64,000 bases of DNA from Streptococcus infantis SK970 (GTDB taxonomy: Bacteria > Bacillota > Bacilli > Lactobacillales > Streptococcaceae), in NCBI GenBank assembly GCA_000223255.2, contig AFUT01000001.1, positions 434,001-498,000 of the forward strand, read 5' to 3'. Below are positions 9,804-21,182 of the stretch, one piece after another (position 1 is the stretch's first letter; each line of letters opens with the position of its first letter). The position numbers and the translations under genes were made by a program. Below the pieces are notes generated by a model, which had not been told where the DNA came from, ran no database searches, and worked only from the letters and a program-made list of their open reading frames with translations.

Positions 9804-10639
9804 TGAATTTAGCTCAAATTTTTAAAGATTTTGAGGAAAAGTTAATAGCACAAGGAGAGGAAACTGAAAGCCTCTCTTTTGTCTATAGAAGTCTGAAAGA
9901 ATTGTCTTTTACTGACTTCATCTTTACCCTTCAGCAAGAAGCAACAGAGGAAGAGAAGCAATTTGTGGAGGAAATTTACAAGAAATTAGCAGCACATATA
10001 CCTGCCCAGTACATTATTGGCCATGCTGAATTCTTTGGGATACAGTTAAAGGTAGATGAGCGAGTTTTGATTCCCCGCCCAGAGACAGAAGAGATAGTAG
10101 ACCTCATCTTGACTGAAAATCCTGAGAAAAATCTCAAAGTACTAGATATCGGAACAGGAAGCGGGGCTATAGCCCTGGCTTTAGCTAAAAATAGGCCAGA
10201 TTGGTCGGTTACAGCTGCGGATATTTCAGAGGATGCATTAGAGCTTGCAACAGAGAATGCCAAGAGGCAAAATCTAGATCTCACATTTATTAGGACTGAC
10301 TGTTTCTCCGAAATTTCTTCAAAATATGATATAATTGTATCCAATCCACCATACATTTCTCGATCAGATGAGGTAGAAGTTGGCTTGAATGTTTTGCATT
10401 CAGAACCACATTTGGCACTTTTTGCTGACGAGGATGGCCTAGCTATCTACCGTAGAATTGGGGAAGACTCTAAGGACTATCTAAATGATGGTGGTAAGAT
10501 TTATCTTGAAATTGGCTACAAACAAGGTCAAAGCGTACCGAATCTCTTCAGAAAAAATTTTCCAGAGAAGCGAGTTCGAACGCTCAAAGACCAATTTGGC
10601 CAAGATAGGATGGTAGTCATTGATGATGGAGAAAATTAA
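9803..10639 (+). CDS. prmC: Release factor glutamine methyltransferase PrmC (HemK)
   Basis: N5-methylates the GGQ glutamine of release factors. The 278 aa product has an N-terminal helical RF-binding domain, SAM motif VLDIGTGSGAIALALA and the catalytic NPPY motif in IIVSNPPYISRSD. The start codon overlaps the prfA stop, indicating translational coupling. Its 3' end overlaps the next gene by ~17 bp. Confidence 0.96.
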   Translation: MNLAQIFKDFEEKLIAQGEETESLSFVYRSLKELSFTDFIFTLQQEATEEEKQFVEEIYKKLAAHIPAQYIIGHAEFFGIQLKVDERVLIPRPETEEIVDLILTENPEKNLKVLDIGTGSGAIALALAKNRPDWSVTAADISEDALELATENAKRQNLDLTFIRTDCFSEISSKYDIIVSNPPYISRSDEVEVGLNVLHSEPHLALFADEDGLAIYRRIGEDSKDYLNDGGKIYLEIGYKQGQSVPNLFRKNFPEKRVRTLKDQFGQDRMVVIDDGEN

Positions 10640-11225
10640 ACAAGAGTTGGAAAAAGGTGGAGCTGTAGTTTTGCCAACGGAAACAGTTTACGGCCTCTTT
10701 GCGAAAGCTTTGGATGAGGAGGCTGTTGACTACGTTTATCAGCTCAAACGTCGCCCTAGAGATAAGGCTCTCAATCTCAATGTTGCTAGTTTAGATGATA
10801 TCTTGAACTTTTCAAAGAATCAGCCACATTATTTACTAAAACTTGTTGATAGTTTTCTTCCTGGTCCATTGACCGTTATCCTAGAATCTAATGACAAGGT
10901 CCCTTACTGGGTCAATTCAGGATTACCGACAGTTGGTTTTCGGATGCCCAGTCACCCTATAACTCTAGAATTGATTCGTGAGTTCGGTCCCTTAATCGGG
11001 CCGTCTGCAAATATTTCAGGACATACAAGCGGTGTTAGCTTTAAAGAAATTTTAAAAGACTTCGGTCAAGAGGTTCTGGGAATAGAAGATGATACTTTTT
11101 TGACCGGTCAAGATTCGACTATTTTAGACTTATCTAGCGACAAGGTTAAAATTCTACGCCAAGGTTCGATAATTCGAGAAGATATCCTTGCCAAGATACC
11201 TGAAATTCCTTTTGAGGAGGTATGA
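10623..11225 (+). CDS. L-threonylcarbamoyladenylate synthase (Sua5/YwlC/YrdC family)
   Basis: First step of t6A tRNA modification: forms threonylcarbamoyl-AMP from Thr, bicarbonate and ATP. The ~200 aa product carries YrdC signatures: PTETVYGLFAKA near the N terminus, KRRPRDKALNLN, and the GPSANISG segment. It lacks the extra Sua5 C-terminal domain, so it is of the short form. Candidate ATGs are 10623 and 10626; 10620 is a TTG. It overlaps prmC and ends in GAGGAGGT, which serves the next gene. Confidence 0.9.
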   Translation: MMEKIKQELEKGGAVVLPTETVYGLFAKALDEEAVDYVYQLKRRPRDKALNLNVASLDDILNFSKNQPHYLLKLVDSFLPGPLTVILESNDKVPYWVNSGLPTVGFRMPSHPITLELIREFGPLIGPSANISGHTSGVSFKEILKDFGQEVLGIEDDTFLTGQDSTILDLSSDKVKILRQGSIIREDILAKIPEIPFEEV

Positions 11226-11226
11226 T

Positions 11227-11673
11227 ATGCTACGTGCTTTAAAAGCAACAGATGTTGCATCGATTCATGAGATTAACAAAGATGCTTTAGGTTATGATTT
11301 TAGCCCTGAGGAAACGGCTAGTCAACTAGCTAAGTTGTCTCAAGACCCCCATCACTTCCTACTGGGGTTTGAGGAACCGACCAGCCATGGCTTACTTGGG
11401 TATGTACATGCTGAGATTTATGAATCCCTTTATTCAAAACCAGGTTTTAACATCCTAGCTTTAGCTGTTTTGCCTCAAACACAATGTAAAGGAATCGGAA
11501 AAACTTTGCTCCAAGGATTAGAGCAAGAAGCAGAAAAACGTGGCTACAAATTTATACGTTTAAACTCTGCAGACCATCGTCTTGGTGCTCATGCATTTTA
11601 TGAAAGAGTGGGTTATACTTGTGATAAAGTGCAGAAACGATTTATTAAGTTAATTAAAGGAGAAAAACTATGA
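11227..11673 (+). CDS. GNAT family N-acetyltransferase
   Basis: A 148 aa single-domain GNAT protein. [17 protein letters not shown] corresponds to motif A (acetyl-CoA pyrophosphate loop Q/RxxGxG/A), and AFYERVGY is the typical C-terminal motif B. The acceptor is unknown. An RimI-like role is possible, because threonylcarbamoyl and RimI genes are often close, but it is not shown. The start at 11227 follows GAGGAGGT; an upstream in-frame start at 11188 lies inside the previous gene. Confidence 0.85.
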   Translation: MLRALKATDVASIHEINKDALGYDFSPEETASQLAKLSQDPHHFLLGFEEPTSHGLLGYVHAEIYESLYSKPGFNILALAVLPQTQCKGIGKTLLQGLEQEAEKRGYKFIRLNSADHRLGAHAFYERVGYTCDKVQKRFIKLIKGEKL

Positions 11674-12926
11674 TTTTTGACAAAGATGATTTTAAAACAT
11701 ATGACGCTGAACTTTGGAATGCCATTGCCAAAGAAGAGGAACGCCAACAAAATAATATTGAATTGATCGCTTCAGAGAACGTTGTATCTAAGGCTGTTAT
11801 GGCTGCTCAAGGTTCTATCTTGACTAATAAATATGCTGAAGGATATCCTGGACGTCGTTATTATGGTGGAACTGATGTAGTAGATGTTATCGAAACTTTG
11901 GCTATTGAACGTGCAAAAGAAATTTTTGGTGCTAAGTTTGCTAATGTACAACCTCACTCAGGAAGCCAAGCAAACTGTGCTGCCTATATGGCTTTGATTG
12001 AGCCAGGTGACACGGTCATGGGGATGGATTTAGCTGCGGGTGGGCACTTGACTCACGGAGCTCCTGTCAGCTTCTCAGGTCAAACCTATAACTTTGTTTC
12101 ATATAGCGTTGATCCGGAGACAGAGCTATTGGACTTTGACGCTATCTTAAAACAAGCTCAAGAAGTGCAACCAAAACTTATCGTTGCTGGTGCCTCAGCC
12201 TATTCTCACATTATTGATTTCTCAAAATTCCGTGAAATTGCGGATGCTGTAGGCGCAAAACTCATGGTTGATATGGCTCATATTGCTGGTTTGGTTGCAG
12301 CTGGTCTTCACCCAAGCCCAGTACCATATGCTCATATCACAACGACAACGACCCACAAAACCCTTCGTGGACCTCGTGGTGGGTTGATTTTGACAAATGA
12401 TGAGGAGCTGGCTAAGAAAATCAATTCAGCTATTTTCCCTGGTATCCAAGGTGGACCTTTGGAGCATGTTGTTGCTGCTAAGGCTGTAGCCTTTAAAGAA
12501 GTATTGGATCCAGCCTTTAAAGAATATGCTGCTAATGTTATCAAGAACAGCAAGGCCATGGCTGAAGTATTCTTGCAAGATTCTGATTTCCGCGTTATCT
12601 CTGGTGGTACTGAAAACCACCTCTTCTTAGTGGATGTCACAAAGGTTGTAGAAAGTGGAAAAGTAGCCCAAAACTTATTGGATGAGGTCAACATTACCCT
12701 TAATAAAAACTCAATTCCTTACGAAACATTGTCACCATTCAAGACAAGTGGTATTCGTATCGGAGCGGCAGCAATTACTGCTCGTGGTTTTGGTGAAAAA
12801 GAAAGCCGTCAAGTTGCTGAACTTATTATTAAAGCCCTTAAGAATGCAGAAAACGAAGCTGTCTTAGAAGAAGTGAGAAGTGCAGTCAAATCCTTGACAG
12901 ATGCCTTCCCATTATATGAGGACTAA
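11670..12926 (+). CDS. glyA: Serine hydroxymethyltransferase
   Basis: PLP enzyme interconverting serine and glycine with tetrahydrofolate; central to one-carbon supply. The 418 aa product has the PLP-lysine motif [14 protein letters not shown] and family blocks [21 protein letters not shown] and [11 protein letters not shown]. Start ATG 11670 overlaps the previous stop by 4 bp and has AAAGGAG upstream. Length is normal. Confidence 0.97.
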   Translation: MIFDKDDFKTYDAELWNAIAKEEERQQNNIELIASENVVSKAVMAAQGSILTNKYAEGYPGRRYYGGTDVVDVIETLAIERAKEIFGAKFANVQPHSGSQANCAAYMALIEPGDTVMGMDLAAGGHLTHGAPVSFSGQTYNFVSYSVDPETELLDFDAILKQAQEVQPKLIVAGASAYSHIIDFSKFREIADAVGAKLMVDMAHIAGLVAAGLHPSPVPYAHITTTTTHKTLRGPRGGLILTNDEELAKKINSAIFPGIQGGPLEHVVAAKAVAFKEVLDPAFKEYAANVIKNSKAMAEVFLQDSDFRVISGGTENHLFLVDVTKVVESGKVAQNLLDEVNITLNKNSIPYETLSPFKTSGIRIGAAAITARGFGEKESRQVAELIIKALKNAENEAVLEEVRSAVKSLTDAFPLYED

Positions 12927-12932
12927 TATTTT

Positions 12933-13907
12933 ATGGATATTTATATTAAGAAAGCCATTATCCATCAGTTCAGTCCTGATGACACAGAGTTGTTCTTGGC
13001 GGATAAGTTTCTCAATATCACTCCTAAAATCGAGGAATACTTGCGTAAAAAAGTGGAACGTGTGTATTCGGATGATGCTAAAACTGGTATTTTTGAAGAG
13101 GATAATCCTTTTTTCAATCACATCACAGAAGATTTAATGGAAACATCTGTGACAATTGCTAATCTATGGAAAGAGGAATTCTCTGTATCTGAAAACCAAA
13201 AGACGAATGACTTGGTTTTTGTCCAGTTTTCAAAAGAGGGAGTAGACCACTTTGCCTTTCTACGAATTGCATTGCGTGAAACCTTGACACACTTGGGTGG
13301 CGAGGTTGACAATCCAATCAAACTGACTCAAAATAACTTACCTGGGTTTGGAACTGGAGCAGATGAAGCACTAGTTGTTAATCTTCAAAGTCGCAAATAT
13401 CACTTGATTGAAAAACGCATCAAGTATAATGGAGCCTTTTTAAACTATTTTTCTGAGAATCTTATTCAAGCACAACCAAAGATTTCACCTAAGAAATCCA
13501 TTAAGGAACTAGAAAAAACGGCTCAAAAAATTGCCGAAACCTTTAATGCGGATGATTTTCAATTTCAATCCAAGGTTAAATCAGCAATCTTCAATAATAT
13601 CGAAGAAAACAATGAACTCTCTCCAGAAAAATTAGCTAATGATCTCTTTGACAACAATCTTACTGCTCGTCTAAGCTTTATTGACAGAGTCAAAGAAGCA
13701 GTACCTGAGCCAGTTCAGTTTGATGAGATTGATGCTAGTCGTCAGTTAAAGAGATTTGAAAATCAGAAACTTTCCTTGTCAAACGGGATTGAACTTATTG
13801 TTCCAAACAATGTCTATCAAGACGCAGAATCTGTTGAGTTCATCCAAAATGATAATGGAACTTATTCTATCTTAATCAAAAACATCGAGGATATTCAAAG
13901 TAAATAA
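12933..13907 (+). CDS. Nucleoid-associated protein (YejK/NdpA-like family)
   Basis: A 324 aa protein beginning [13 protein letters not shown], the usual start of the NA37/YejK-like family in streptococci. There is no membrane segment. The central region contains long charged helices. The Escherichia coli relative binds the nucleoid; the function here is not established. The next gene starts within its stop codon region, so the pair is coupled. Confidence 0.8.
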   Translation: MDIYIKKAIIHQFSPDDTELFLADKFLNITPKIEEYLRKKVERVYSDDAKTGIFEEDNPFFNHITEDLMETSVTIANLWKEEFSVSENQKTNDLVFVQFSKEGVDHFAFLRIALRETLTHLGGEVDNPIKLTQNNLPGFGTGADEALVVNLQSRKYHLIEKRIKYNGAFLNYFSENLIQAQPKISPKKSIKELEKTAQKIAETFNADDFQFQSKVKSAIFNNIEENNELSPEKLANDLFDNNLTARLSFIDRVKEAVPEPVQFDEIDASRQLKRFENQKLSLSNGIELIVPNNVYQDAESVEFIQNDNGTYSILIKNIEDIQSK

Positions 13908-14509
13908 TGTTTAAACTTATACGAAGAGTGCTTGTGCTAGCAGTCTTCATTTTCGCTGGCTATAAAGCCTATCTGATTCGTCAGGATGTCAAACAAGTTA
14001 TGACCTACCAACCCATGGTTCGCGAAATCTTGAATGAAAGAGATACCCCAGCAAACGAAGAGCTTGTGCTTGCCATGATTTATACAGAAACTAAGGGTAA
14101 AGAAGGAGACGTGATGCAGTCAAGTGAATCTGCTAGTGGCTCTACTGATACCATAAACGATAATGCAAGTAGTATTCGGCAAGGGGTTCAAACCTTGACA
14201 GAAAATCTCTATCTAGCTCAAGAAAAAGGAGTGGATGTCTGGACAGCCATTCAAGCTTATAACTTTGGACCTGCTTATATCGATTTTATCGCCCAGAATG
14301 GGAAAAAGAACACTCTTGTACTAGCTAAGCAATACTCCAGAGATACAGTTGCGCCTATATTAGGAAATACAACAGGGAAAACCTACCGCTACATCAATCC
14401 CATTTCTATTTTTCAGGGTGGAGAACTTTATGTGGATGGGGGAAACTATTATTACTCTAGACAGGTTCAGCTAAATCTCTATATTATGAAAATTTTTAAT
14501 CTATTTTAA
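13907..14509 (+). CDS. Lysozyme-like cell-wall muramidase (PvaA-like)
   Basis: A 200 aa protein with one N-terminal membrane segment ([15 protein letters not shown]) and a lysozyme-like fold of the CwlT/PvaA type. A catalytic Glu is likely in [12 protein letters not shown], followed by QSSESASG and the AIQAYNFG segment. It should be tethered outside the membrane and cleave or remodel peptidoglycan. It resembles what I recall as pneumococcal vaccine antigen A, at the same locus. Coupled to the upstream gene. Confidence 0.8.
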   Translation: MFKLIRRVLVLAVFIFAGYKAYLIRQDVKQVMTYQPMVREILNERDTPANEELVLAMIYTETKGKEGDVMQSSESASGSTDTINDNASSIRQGVQTLTENLYLAQEKGVDVWTAIQAYNFGPAYIDFIAQNGKKNTLVLAKQYSRDTVAPILGNTTGKTYRYINPISIFQGGELYVDGGNYYYSRQVQLNLYIMKIFNLF

Positions 14510-14689
14510 GAGGCTGGGGTAAAAGTCCTAGCCTCTCAATTGTCTTTGGATTGTCGAGCAAGACGCAGTGGTTGAGTGGGCTCTACTACGCTGATTTCAT
14601 CAGCTTTTACAGCCCTACTCAACTGTGCGGAGGTGAGACGACGAAATCGAATTCTAACGAATTACCGATTTCTGTCCCACTCTCTTTTA
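14508..14689 (+). repeat. Interspersed intergenic repeat, copy 2 (~182 bp)
   Basis: Second copy of the 4916-5098 repeat, same orientation, with only a handful of substitutions. The left-end hairpin shows coordinated changes relative to copy 1 (GGAC/GTCC region versus GGGT and TAGCC), so pairing potential is kept. It starts at the stop codon of the lysozyme-like gene and ends before the DUF1002 gene promoter. Confidence 0.8.
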
Positions 14690-14744
14690 TAAGTTTTCTT
14701 TAAGGATACTTTAATATGCTAGAGTGGAAAAGGAGGAACGTCTC

Positions 14745-15719
14745 ATGCGAAAGAAATTCTTTCTGACTAGTGCTGCAGTACTTTTAGCGGTTGCAACCCT
14801 GCAAAGCGCCCAGGCAGCTACTGATGTTCAAAAAGTCATTGATGAAACTTATGTTCAACCTGAGTATGTCTTGGGTTCTTCACTAACAGAAGATCAAAAA
14901 AATCAAACACTTAAAAAACTTGGCTATGATGCCTCTAAAGATACAAAACAGTTGAAAACTATGACACCGGATGTCTACTCAAAGATTATGAATGTAGCAA
15001 ATGATTCAAGTCTTCAGCTTTATTCATCAGCGAAAATTCAAAAATTAGGTGAAAAATCTCCACTTGAAGTCAAGATTGAAACACCTGAAAACATCACCAA
15101 AGTGACCCAAGACATGTACCGTAATGCGGCTGTTACCTTGGGTGTAGAGCACGCACGTATTACAGTTGCTGCACCTATCCCTGTTACTGGGGAAAGTGCC
15201 CTAGCAGGTATTTACTATTCTCTTGAATCTAACGGTGTAAAATTACCTCAAGAAAATAAAGACTTGGCTCAAGAAGAGCTCAAGGCCTTGTCAGATATTA
15301 ACGATGAAAACAAGGACAAATCAGGCTTCGACGCTAACAAGCTGAACGTAGCTCTAGCTGATATCAAGGCTACAGTCGCTAAGGCTAAAGAGTCTAAAGG
15401 AGAGCTTACTGAGGATGATGTTCGTAAAATTGTCGAAGATACTTTGAAGAACTACAAACTGGATCAAGTCGTTACAGGCAACCAAGTCAATGTCATCATC
15501 AACTTTGCCTTTAATCTTTCTAAGAGCGATATTCTTAATAACGAAGACTTTACAAAGACTCTAAAAGATTTGAAACAAAGTATCGTTGCGCAAGCAGGTG
15601 ACAGTTTCAGTAATATCGACCTTAATTTTGACGCCAATAAAGCTATTCAAGACGGTGGCAATATCCTCAGCTCTATTTGGCAAGCTATCCTTGATTTCTT
15701 CAAGAGTTTTGGTGCTTAG
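14745..15719 (+). CDS. DUF1002 family secreted protein
   Basis: A 324 aa exported protein. The signal peptide (MRKKFFLTSAAVLLAVATL...SAQA) gives cleavage near residue 26. The remainder is soluble and matches what I know as the DUF1002 family of Firmicutes: a YVLGSSLTEDQ segment near the N terminus and a C-terminal amphipathic SIWQAILDFFKSFG. Function is unknown. ATG 14745 is favoured by AAAGGAGG 9 bp upstream over an in-frame start at 14724. Monocistronic, between the repeat and the rlmCD promoter. Confidence 0.85.
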   Translation: MRKKFFLTSAAVLLAVATLQSAQAATDVQKVIDETYVQPEYVLGSSLTEDQKNQTLKKLGYDASKDTKQLKTMTPDVYSKIMNVANDSSLQLYSSAKIQKLGEKSPLEVKIETPENITKVTQDMYRNAAVTLGVEHARITVAAPIPVTGESALAGIYYSLESNGVKLPQENKDLAQEELKALSDINDENKDKSGFDANKLNVALADIKATVAKAKESKGELTEDDVRKIVEDTLKNYKLDQVVTGNQVNVIINFAFNLSKSDILNNEDFTKTLKDLKQSIVAQAGDSFSNIDLNFDANKAIQDGGNILSSIWQAILDFFKSFGA

Positions 15720-15728
15720 GTCAATTCA

Positions 15729-15737
15729 TGGTATAAT
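15729..15737 (+). promoter_or_regulatory. Extended -10 promoter of rlmCD
   Basis: TGGTATAAT (TATAAT at 15732-15737) is an extended -10 lying ~55 bp before the start. The leader contains a small GCCG...CGGC hairpin with a T-rich loop (15755-15775). Confidence 0.6.
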
Positions 15738-15781
15738 AGATGGTAACAGGATTGTTGCCGTCTTTTTTTGTCGGCTTATAG

Positions 15782-17148
<1,367 letters not shown>

Positions 17149-17488
17149 AAACCTTCTAACGAAAGGGGTTAAGAAAAGCCTTGTAGGTAAAGACTTTTCT
17201 CGTTTATTAGGGAAGTATTAAAGTAACCTCTCATATTTTTTACTAGGTTTGATAACTTATTTGAGATGAATTCTATTTCCATAAACACTGTGGGGATGTT
17301 TTTGTTACCAAAGATAATAAGTTAATGGGAATAAATATATCCCCCTATCACTGGTTTGGGGTTTAAAGTTTGAAGTGTTAGTGATTTAAGCAAAAAAGAT
17401 AGGGGAATCTATGAGCTGTTTCCTAAGAAAATTTGAATTGTTTAGATTTAAAAATCATAAATTATAATCTTATCACAAGGAGTTAAAT
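17149..17488. other. Left-end non-coding stretch of the prophage
   Basis: No convincing gene is present in these 340 bases. They hold a weak AGAAAAG...CTTTTCT hairpin at ~17173-17203. A nested inverted repeat also occurs: CCCCTATCACT (17342-17352) pairs with AGTGAT (~17379-17384) and GATAGGGG (17398-17405). The base composition is distinctly A/T-rich compared with the chromosome. Confidence 0.5.
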
Positions 17489-18123
17489 ATGGATACTTTT
17501 TATAATGAAAATAAAAAACTAAAATAAAATGTTATAGTTTGAAAATTACAAAAGAAATGAAAGATAAAGCATTAGAATTTGCTAAATCGATTGTACTTTC
17601 AGATAATCAATTCTCGAGATTGTTACCTTCAGAGGTGAGATATAATGAGGATATTGAATTACAAAAGAAAATTGAAATACAGCGAACTTATATGGGAAAA
17701 TTAGGTGAGATTGCATTTGCAGAATTACTAAAACATTACAATAAACATTTTGATTGCTCTGAAATGTTTGAAATTTTTCCTGGTCAAGAAAATTATGATA
17801 GTTATGATTTTCTAACAGTGAATGGTGAAACGGTAGATATTAAGACTGGATTCAGGGAGAATCATAGTAGATTATTAGTTAATTTAGATCAATTTACTAA
17901 TAATCCTAAAGACTTTTATGTTGCAGTCAAATTAAATGCAATTGATGAAGATGAGCATACTTTAGTTGATTGGGATAGTGTTACAAGGGCTGATATTTTA
18001 GGCTACGTTGAATATAATTATATGAGAGATAACTGTAAAATACGAAATTTTGGGGAAGGTGATGCAAAATATCGTGATTATAATTGGTTATTACAAATTG
18101 ATAGACTTTTGAATAGATTTTAA
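17489..18123 (+). pseudogene. Putative PD-(D/E)XK-type nuclease, frameshifted near the N terminus
   Basis: CAAGGAG precedes ATG 17489, but that frame stops at once. One extra A in the A6 run at 17513-17518 joins it to the long frame (otherwise only a TTG start at 17539), giving about 211 aa. GEIAF with an upstream Glu, YDSYDF and VDIKTG form a pattern like E-(x)n-D-(x)n-D-x-K of PD-(D/E)XK nucleases. I do not recognise the family. It is the first gene of the R-M cassette, so a restriction or nicking role is a reasonable inference, not a demonstrated one. Confidence 0.55.
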
Positions 18124-18131
18124 AGAATAAG

Positions 18132-18159
18132 AAGAACGGAACAACCTCCGTTCTTTTTT
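18132..18159 (+). terminator. Strong Rho-independent terminator
   Basis: AAGAACGGA, loop ACAACC, TCCGTTCTT, then a T-run, just after the putative nuclease stop. It separates that gene from the HTH-methyltransferase operon. Confidence 0.85.
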
Positions 18160-18264
18160 GTGAAAATGATAATAAATATCAAATAATAACTAGAAAATTT
18201 GCTAATTATTAAATAGAATGGTAAACTTAAAATATTAGTTTGTGTAGAACGAGGCAATAGTAAA

Positions 18265-18457
18265 ATGACTGAATTCAATAACGAAAATGGATTAGTATTG
18301 ATGAAGCTGCCATTTATTTAAGTGTTAAACCTGTTACTATTAGGAGTTGGATTAAGAAGAATAATGGAATTCCTGCCAAAAAATTGGTAGGAAGTGGGCT
18401 TTTAAATGTTCAGAATTAGATTCTTGGATTGAAAGTGGAAAAAGTGCAATAAATTAA
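18265..18457 (+). pseudogene. Small helix-turn-helix (excisionase/MerR-like) DNA-binding protein, two frameshifts
   Basis: As read, the ATG frame stops after 18 codons. Adding one A at each of two runs (18284-18287 and 18378-18383) yields a 64 aa protein containing WISIDEAAIYLSVKPVTIRSW, KIGRKWAFKCSELDSWIES. This is the classic winged-helix excisionase-family fold. Such small HTH proteins sit in front of N6-adenine methyltransferases in many type II R-M loci and may act as controllers or specificity helpers. It precedes the methyltransferase gene by 25 bp. Two independent single-base losses in 190 bp argue for sequencing error. Confidence 0.65.
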
Positions 18458-18482
18458 ATTATTTGGGAGAGTAGGGTAAAAG

Positions 18483-20083
18483 ATGCTAACTAAAGCATTA
18501 AATATTATTAATAATTATATAGAATTAAGATTTACTTCAAAAGAGGTTAATCTTATTCAAGCAGAAATGAATAAAATGTTTCCTAATTACTATGATTTTA
18601 CTGACGAAAATTTTAATATAGATAGTTTTGAAGAGTTACAGATTATTTTATCTAAATTGAATGAAAAGGAATCATTTAGAAAAGCAAAAGGTGTATATTA
18701 CACGCCTGTTGATGTTGTTAGATTTATTGTAGAAAAGAGTTTTACATTTTATTATACAAAATTTGATTCTAGTATCGATAAAATCAATACTGATAACAGA
18801 TTAATTCGAGATTTATGTTATTCTAGAACGGTATTTGACCCTACCTGTGGCTCTGGAGAATTCTTAATTGAATCCCTTATTTATAAAATTAATCTAATTC
18901 CCCAAAATAACTTGAACAAAAAAACATTCATCAGGTTGTTAAATCGATACATGGAAATGATATTAATTATGAATCAGTAGGATTAACTAAATTAAGAATT
19001 TTATTGATTATATTAGAAAAATTTGGTGTTAATAATATCGTAGGTTTGTCAAAAATATTAAACAATAATTTCAAAAATTTTGATTATATTCAGAATAAAG
19101 ATATTTCAAATGAATCTTTTGATATTATATTAGGTAATCCGCCATACGTTGAGCAGTCTAAATATAGTTTTAATTTGGAAAAAAAATACGGGAATATATA
19201 TGCACATGTTTTAGATAATGCTTTACAACAACTAAAATTTGGAGGAGTAATTGGTTTTATAATTCCTTTATCATATGTATCTACTCCCAGAATGAAAAAG
19301 ATTCGAAATGTTGTAAACCAAATTGTTCAACAACAAGTTATATTAAACTATTCAGATCGTCCTGATTGTCTTTTTACATCAGTCCATCAAAAATTAAGTA
19401 TATTCTTTGGTAAAAATAGTGGAGGAACTGCAAAAATTTATACTGGGAATTATAAGTATTGGTATAAAGAGGAGAGAAATCAATTATTTGAATCAATTGA
19501 TATCGTGAATAATGATTATATTGTTGATGATTATATTCCAAAATTAGGGAATATTACTGATAAAAGTGTTTTTGAAAAAATATTGCTAAACAATAACTCT
19601 ATCAATTCAATATTTGAAGATGGAATATATGGTATTAGTATTAACATGCGAGCAACATTTTGGATTAAAGCATTTTTAGGAAAACATGAAGGATCAGAAT
19701 ATAAACGATTCTGTACCAGTAACCAAAATTCTGCAAATTATGCAATGTGTTTATTTAATTCATCGTTATTTTGGTGGTACTGGATTTGTATATCTGATTG
19801 TTGGCACATTACAAAGAAAGAACTGTATAACTTTAAAATCCCCCTGAACTATGATGTGAATATTGTTAACAGATTAGCTAATCAATTAGAAAACATGTTG
19901 GAGAGAACAAAAGTTTATGTTGCTACCAAACAAACGGACTATGAGTATAAACACAAACTTTGTATTAATGAAATTCATGAAATAGACGATTATATTAACT
20001 CGCTATATGGATTAACTGAAGAAGAAGGTGAGTACATAAAAAACTTTGCATATAAATATCGTACTGGTGGAGGTATGAAGTAA
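18483..20083 (+). pseudogene. DNA adenine-N6 methyltransferase (type II, gamma-like), frameshifted
   Basis: Methylates adenine at an unknown site. The N-terminal part carries GVYYTPVDVVRFIV and SAM motif I, VFDPTCGSGEFLIE; the C-terminal part carries the catalytic ILGNPPYVEQ (NPPY) and a target-recognition region. One missing A in the run at 18918-18924 separates them. Restored, it is 533 aa and reads IHQVVKSIHGNDINYESV across the join. It overlaps the next gene start by 1 bp and forms an operon with the C5 methyltransferase and the McrB/McrC-like genes. Confidence 0.8.
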
Positions 20084-21177
20084 TGAATGTAATTGATTTG
20101 TTTTCAGGCGCAGGAGGATTATCTCTTGGTTTTATTAAAGATGGTCATACTGTAACAAAAGCGGTTGAGTTTGATGATAGTATAGCTCACACATATAAGA
20201 TGAACCATCCTGGTGTTGAAGTTATTATTGATGATATTGCAAATATTGATAAATCTGGTGTTTTTAAAGAAGGTGATGCTAGCATTATAATTGGCGGCCC
20301 CCCTTGTCAAGGATTTTCAATGGCTGGTGCTAGAATTAGAAATGGTTTTATGGATGATCCACGGAATTATCTTTTTAAGCATTACTTTAATGTTGTTAAG
20401 ACTGTAAAACCAGATATTTTTATAATGGAGAATGTAAAGGGCATACAAACAATGCAGGATGGAAAAATATTTTCAGAAATTATTCGTATTTTTTCTGATC
20501 CTGAGTTGTTAGATGGAAATCCGTATAAACTTTATTACAGGGTAATAAATGCCAGTGATTTTGGTATCCCTCAAAAACGTGAAAGAATGATTATTATTGG
20601 TACAAAGAATGATAATGTTGATTTTGAGTTTTTATGGGAAAAAACAATAAAACAGATACAAAAAGAAGATTCAACTTTCTTTAATACAGTTACAGTACGT
20701 GATGCCATCTCTAATTTAGGTCTTGAAACTTCGGATGGTATAGTGGACAACCCACTTCCATTAACTGATTATCAAAAATTTCTTTCATCTAATAGTGAAA
20801 AAATACATAACCATACAAAAACAAATCATTCACCAATTGCTATTGAAAGAATGAGTAAAATACGTAGTGGAGAAAATTTTAAAGTATTAGATGAAAAAAT
20901 TAAATCGATTCATAGCGGTTCTTATGGCCGTTTAAGTTGGGAAGACTTAGCACCAACAATAACTACTAGATTTGATACACCATCAGGTGGTCGTTTTATT
21001 CACCCTATCTATAACCGAACCCTGACACCTAGAGAAGCTGCAAGGATTCAAAGCTTTCCTGATGACTATATTTTTTATGGTAAGAAATCTTCTATTATAA
21101 AGCAAATAGGAAATGCAGTCCCACCCAAATTCTCTTATTTCTTGTCTAGATTAGTTGATAACATCCTTGAGAGGTAA
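20083..21177 (+). CDS. DNA (cytosine-5-)-methyltransferase of the R-M cassette
   Basis: Intact 364 aa m5C methyltransferase. Motif I is DLFSGAGGLSLGF, motif IV GGPPCQGFS with catalytic Cys75, motif VI MENVKG, motif VIII PQKRERMIIIGT and motif X IGNAVPP. The recognition sequence cannot be read from sequence. The start overlaps the adenine methyltransferase stop. Its neighbours indicate a modification enzyme for the McrBC/LlaJI-like nuclease that follows. As I recall, the LlaJI system of Lactococcus has two C5 enzymes; here one C5 and one N6 enzyme are found. Confidence 0.92.
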   Translation: MNVIDLFSGAGGLSLGFIKDGHTVTKAVEFDDSIAHTYKMNHPGVEVIIDDIANIDKSGVFKEGDASIIIGGPPCQGFSMAGARIRNGFMDDPRNYLFKHYFNVVKTVKPDIFIMENVKGIQTMQDGKIFSEIIRIFSDPELLDGNPYKLYYRVINASDFGIPQKRERMIIIGTKNDNVDFEFLWEKTIKQIQKEDSTFFNTVTVRDAISNLGLETSDGIVDNPLPLTDYQKFLSSNSEKIHNHTKTNHSPIAIERMSKIRSGENFKVLDEKIKSIHSGSYGRLSWEDLAPTITTRFDTPSGGRFIHPIYNRTLTPREAARIQSFPDDYIFYGKKSSIIKQIGNAVPPKFSYFLSRLVDNILER

Positions 21178-21182
21178 AGATT

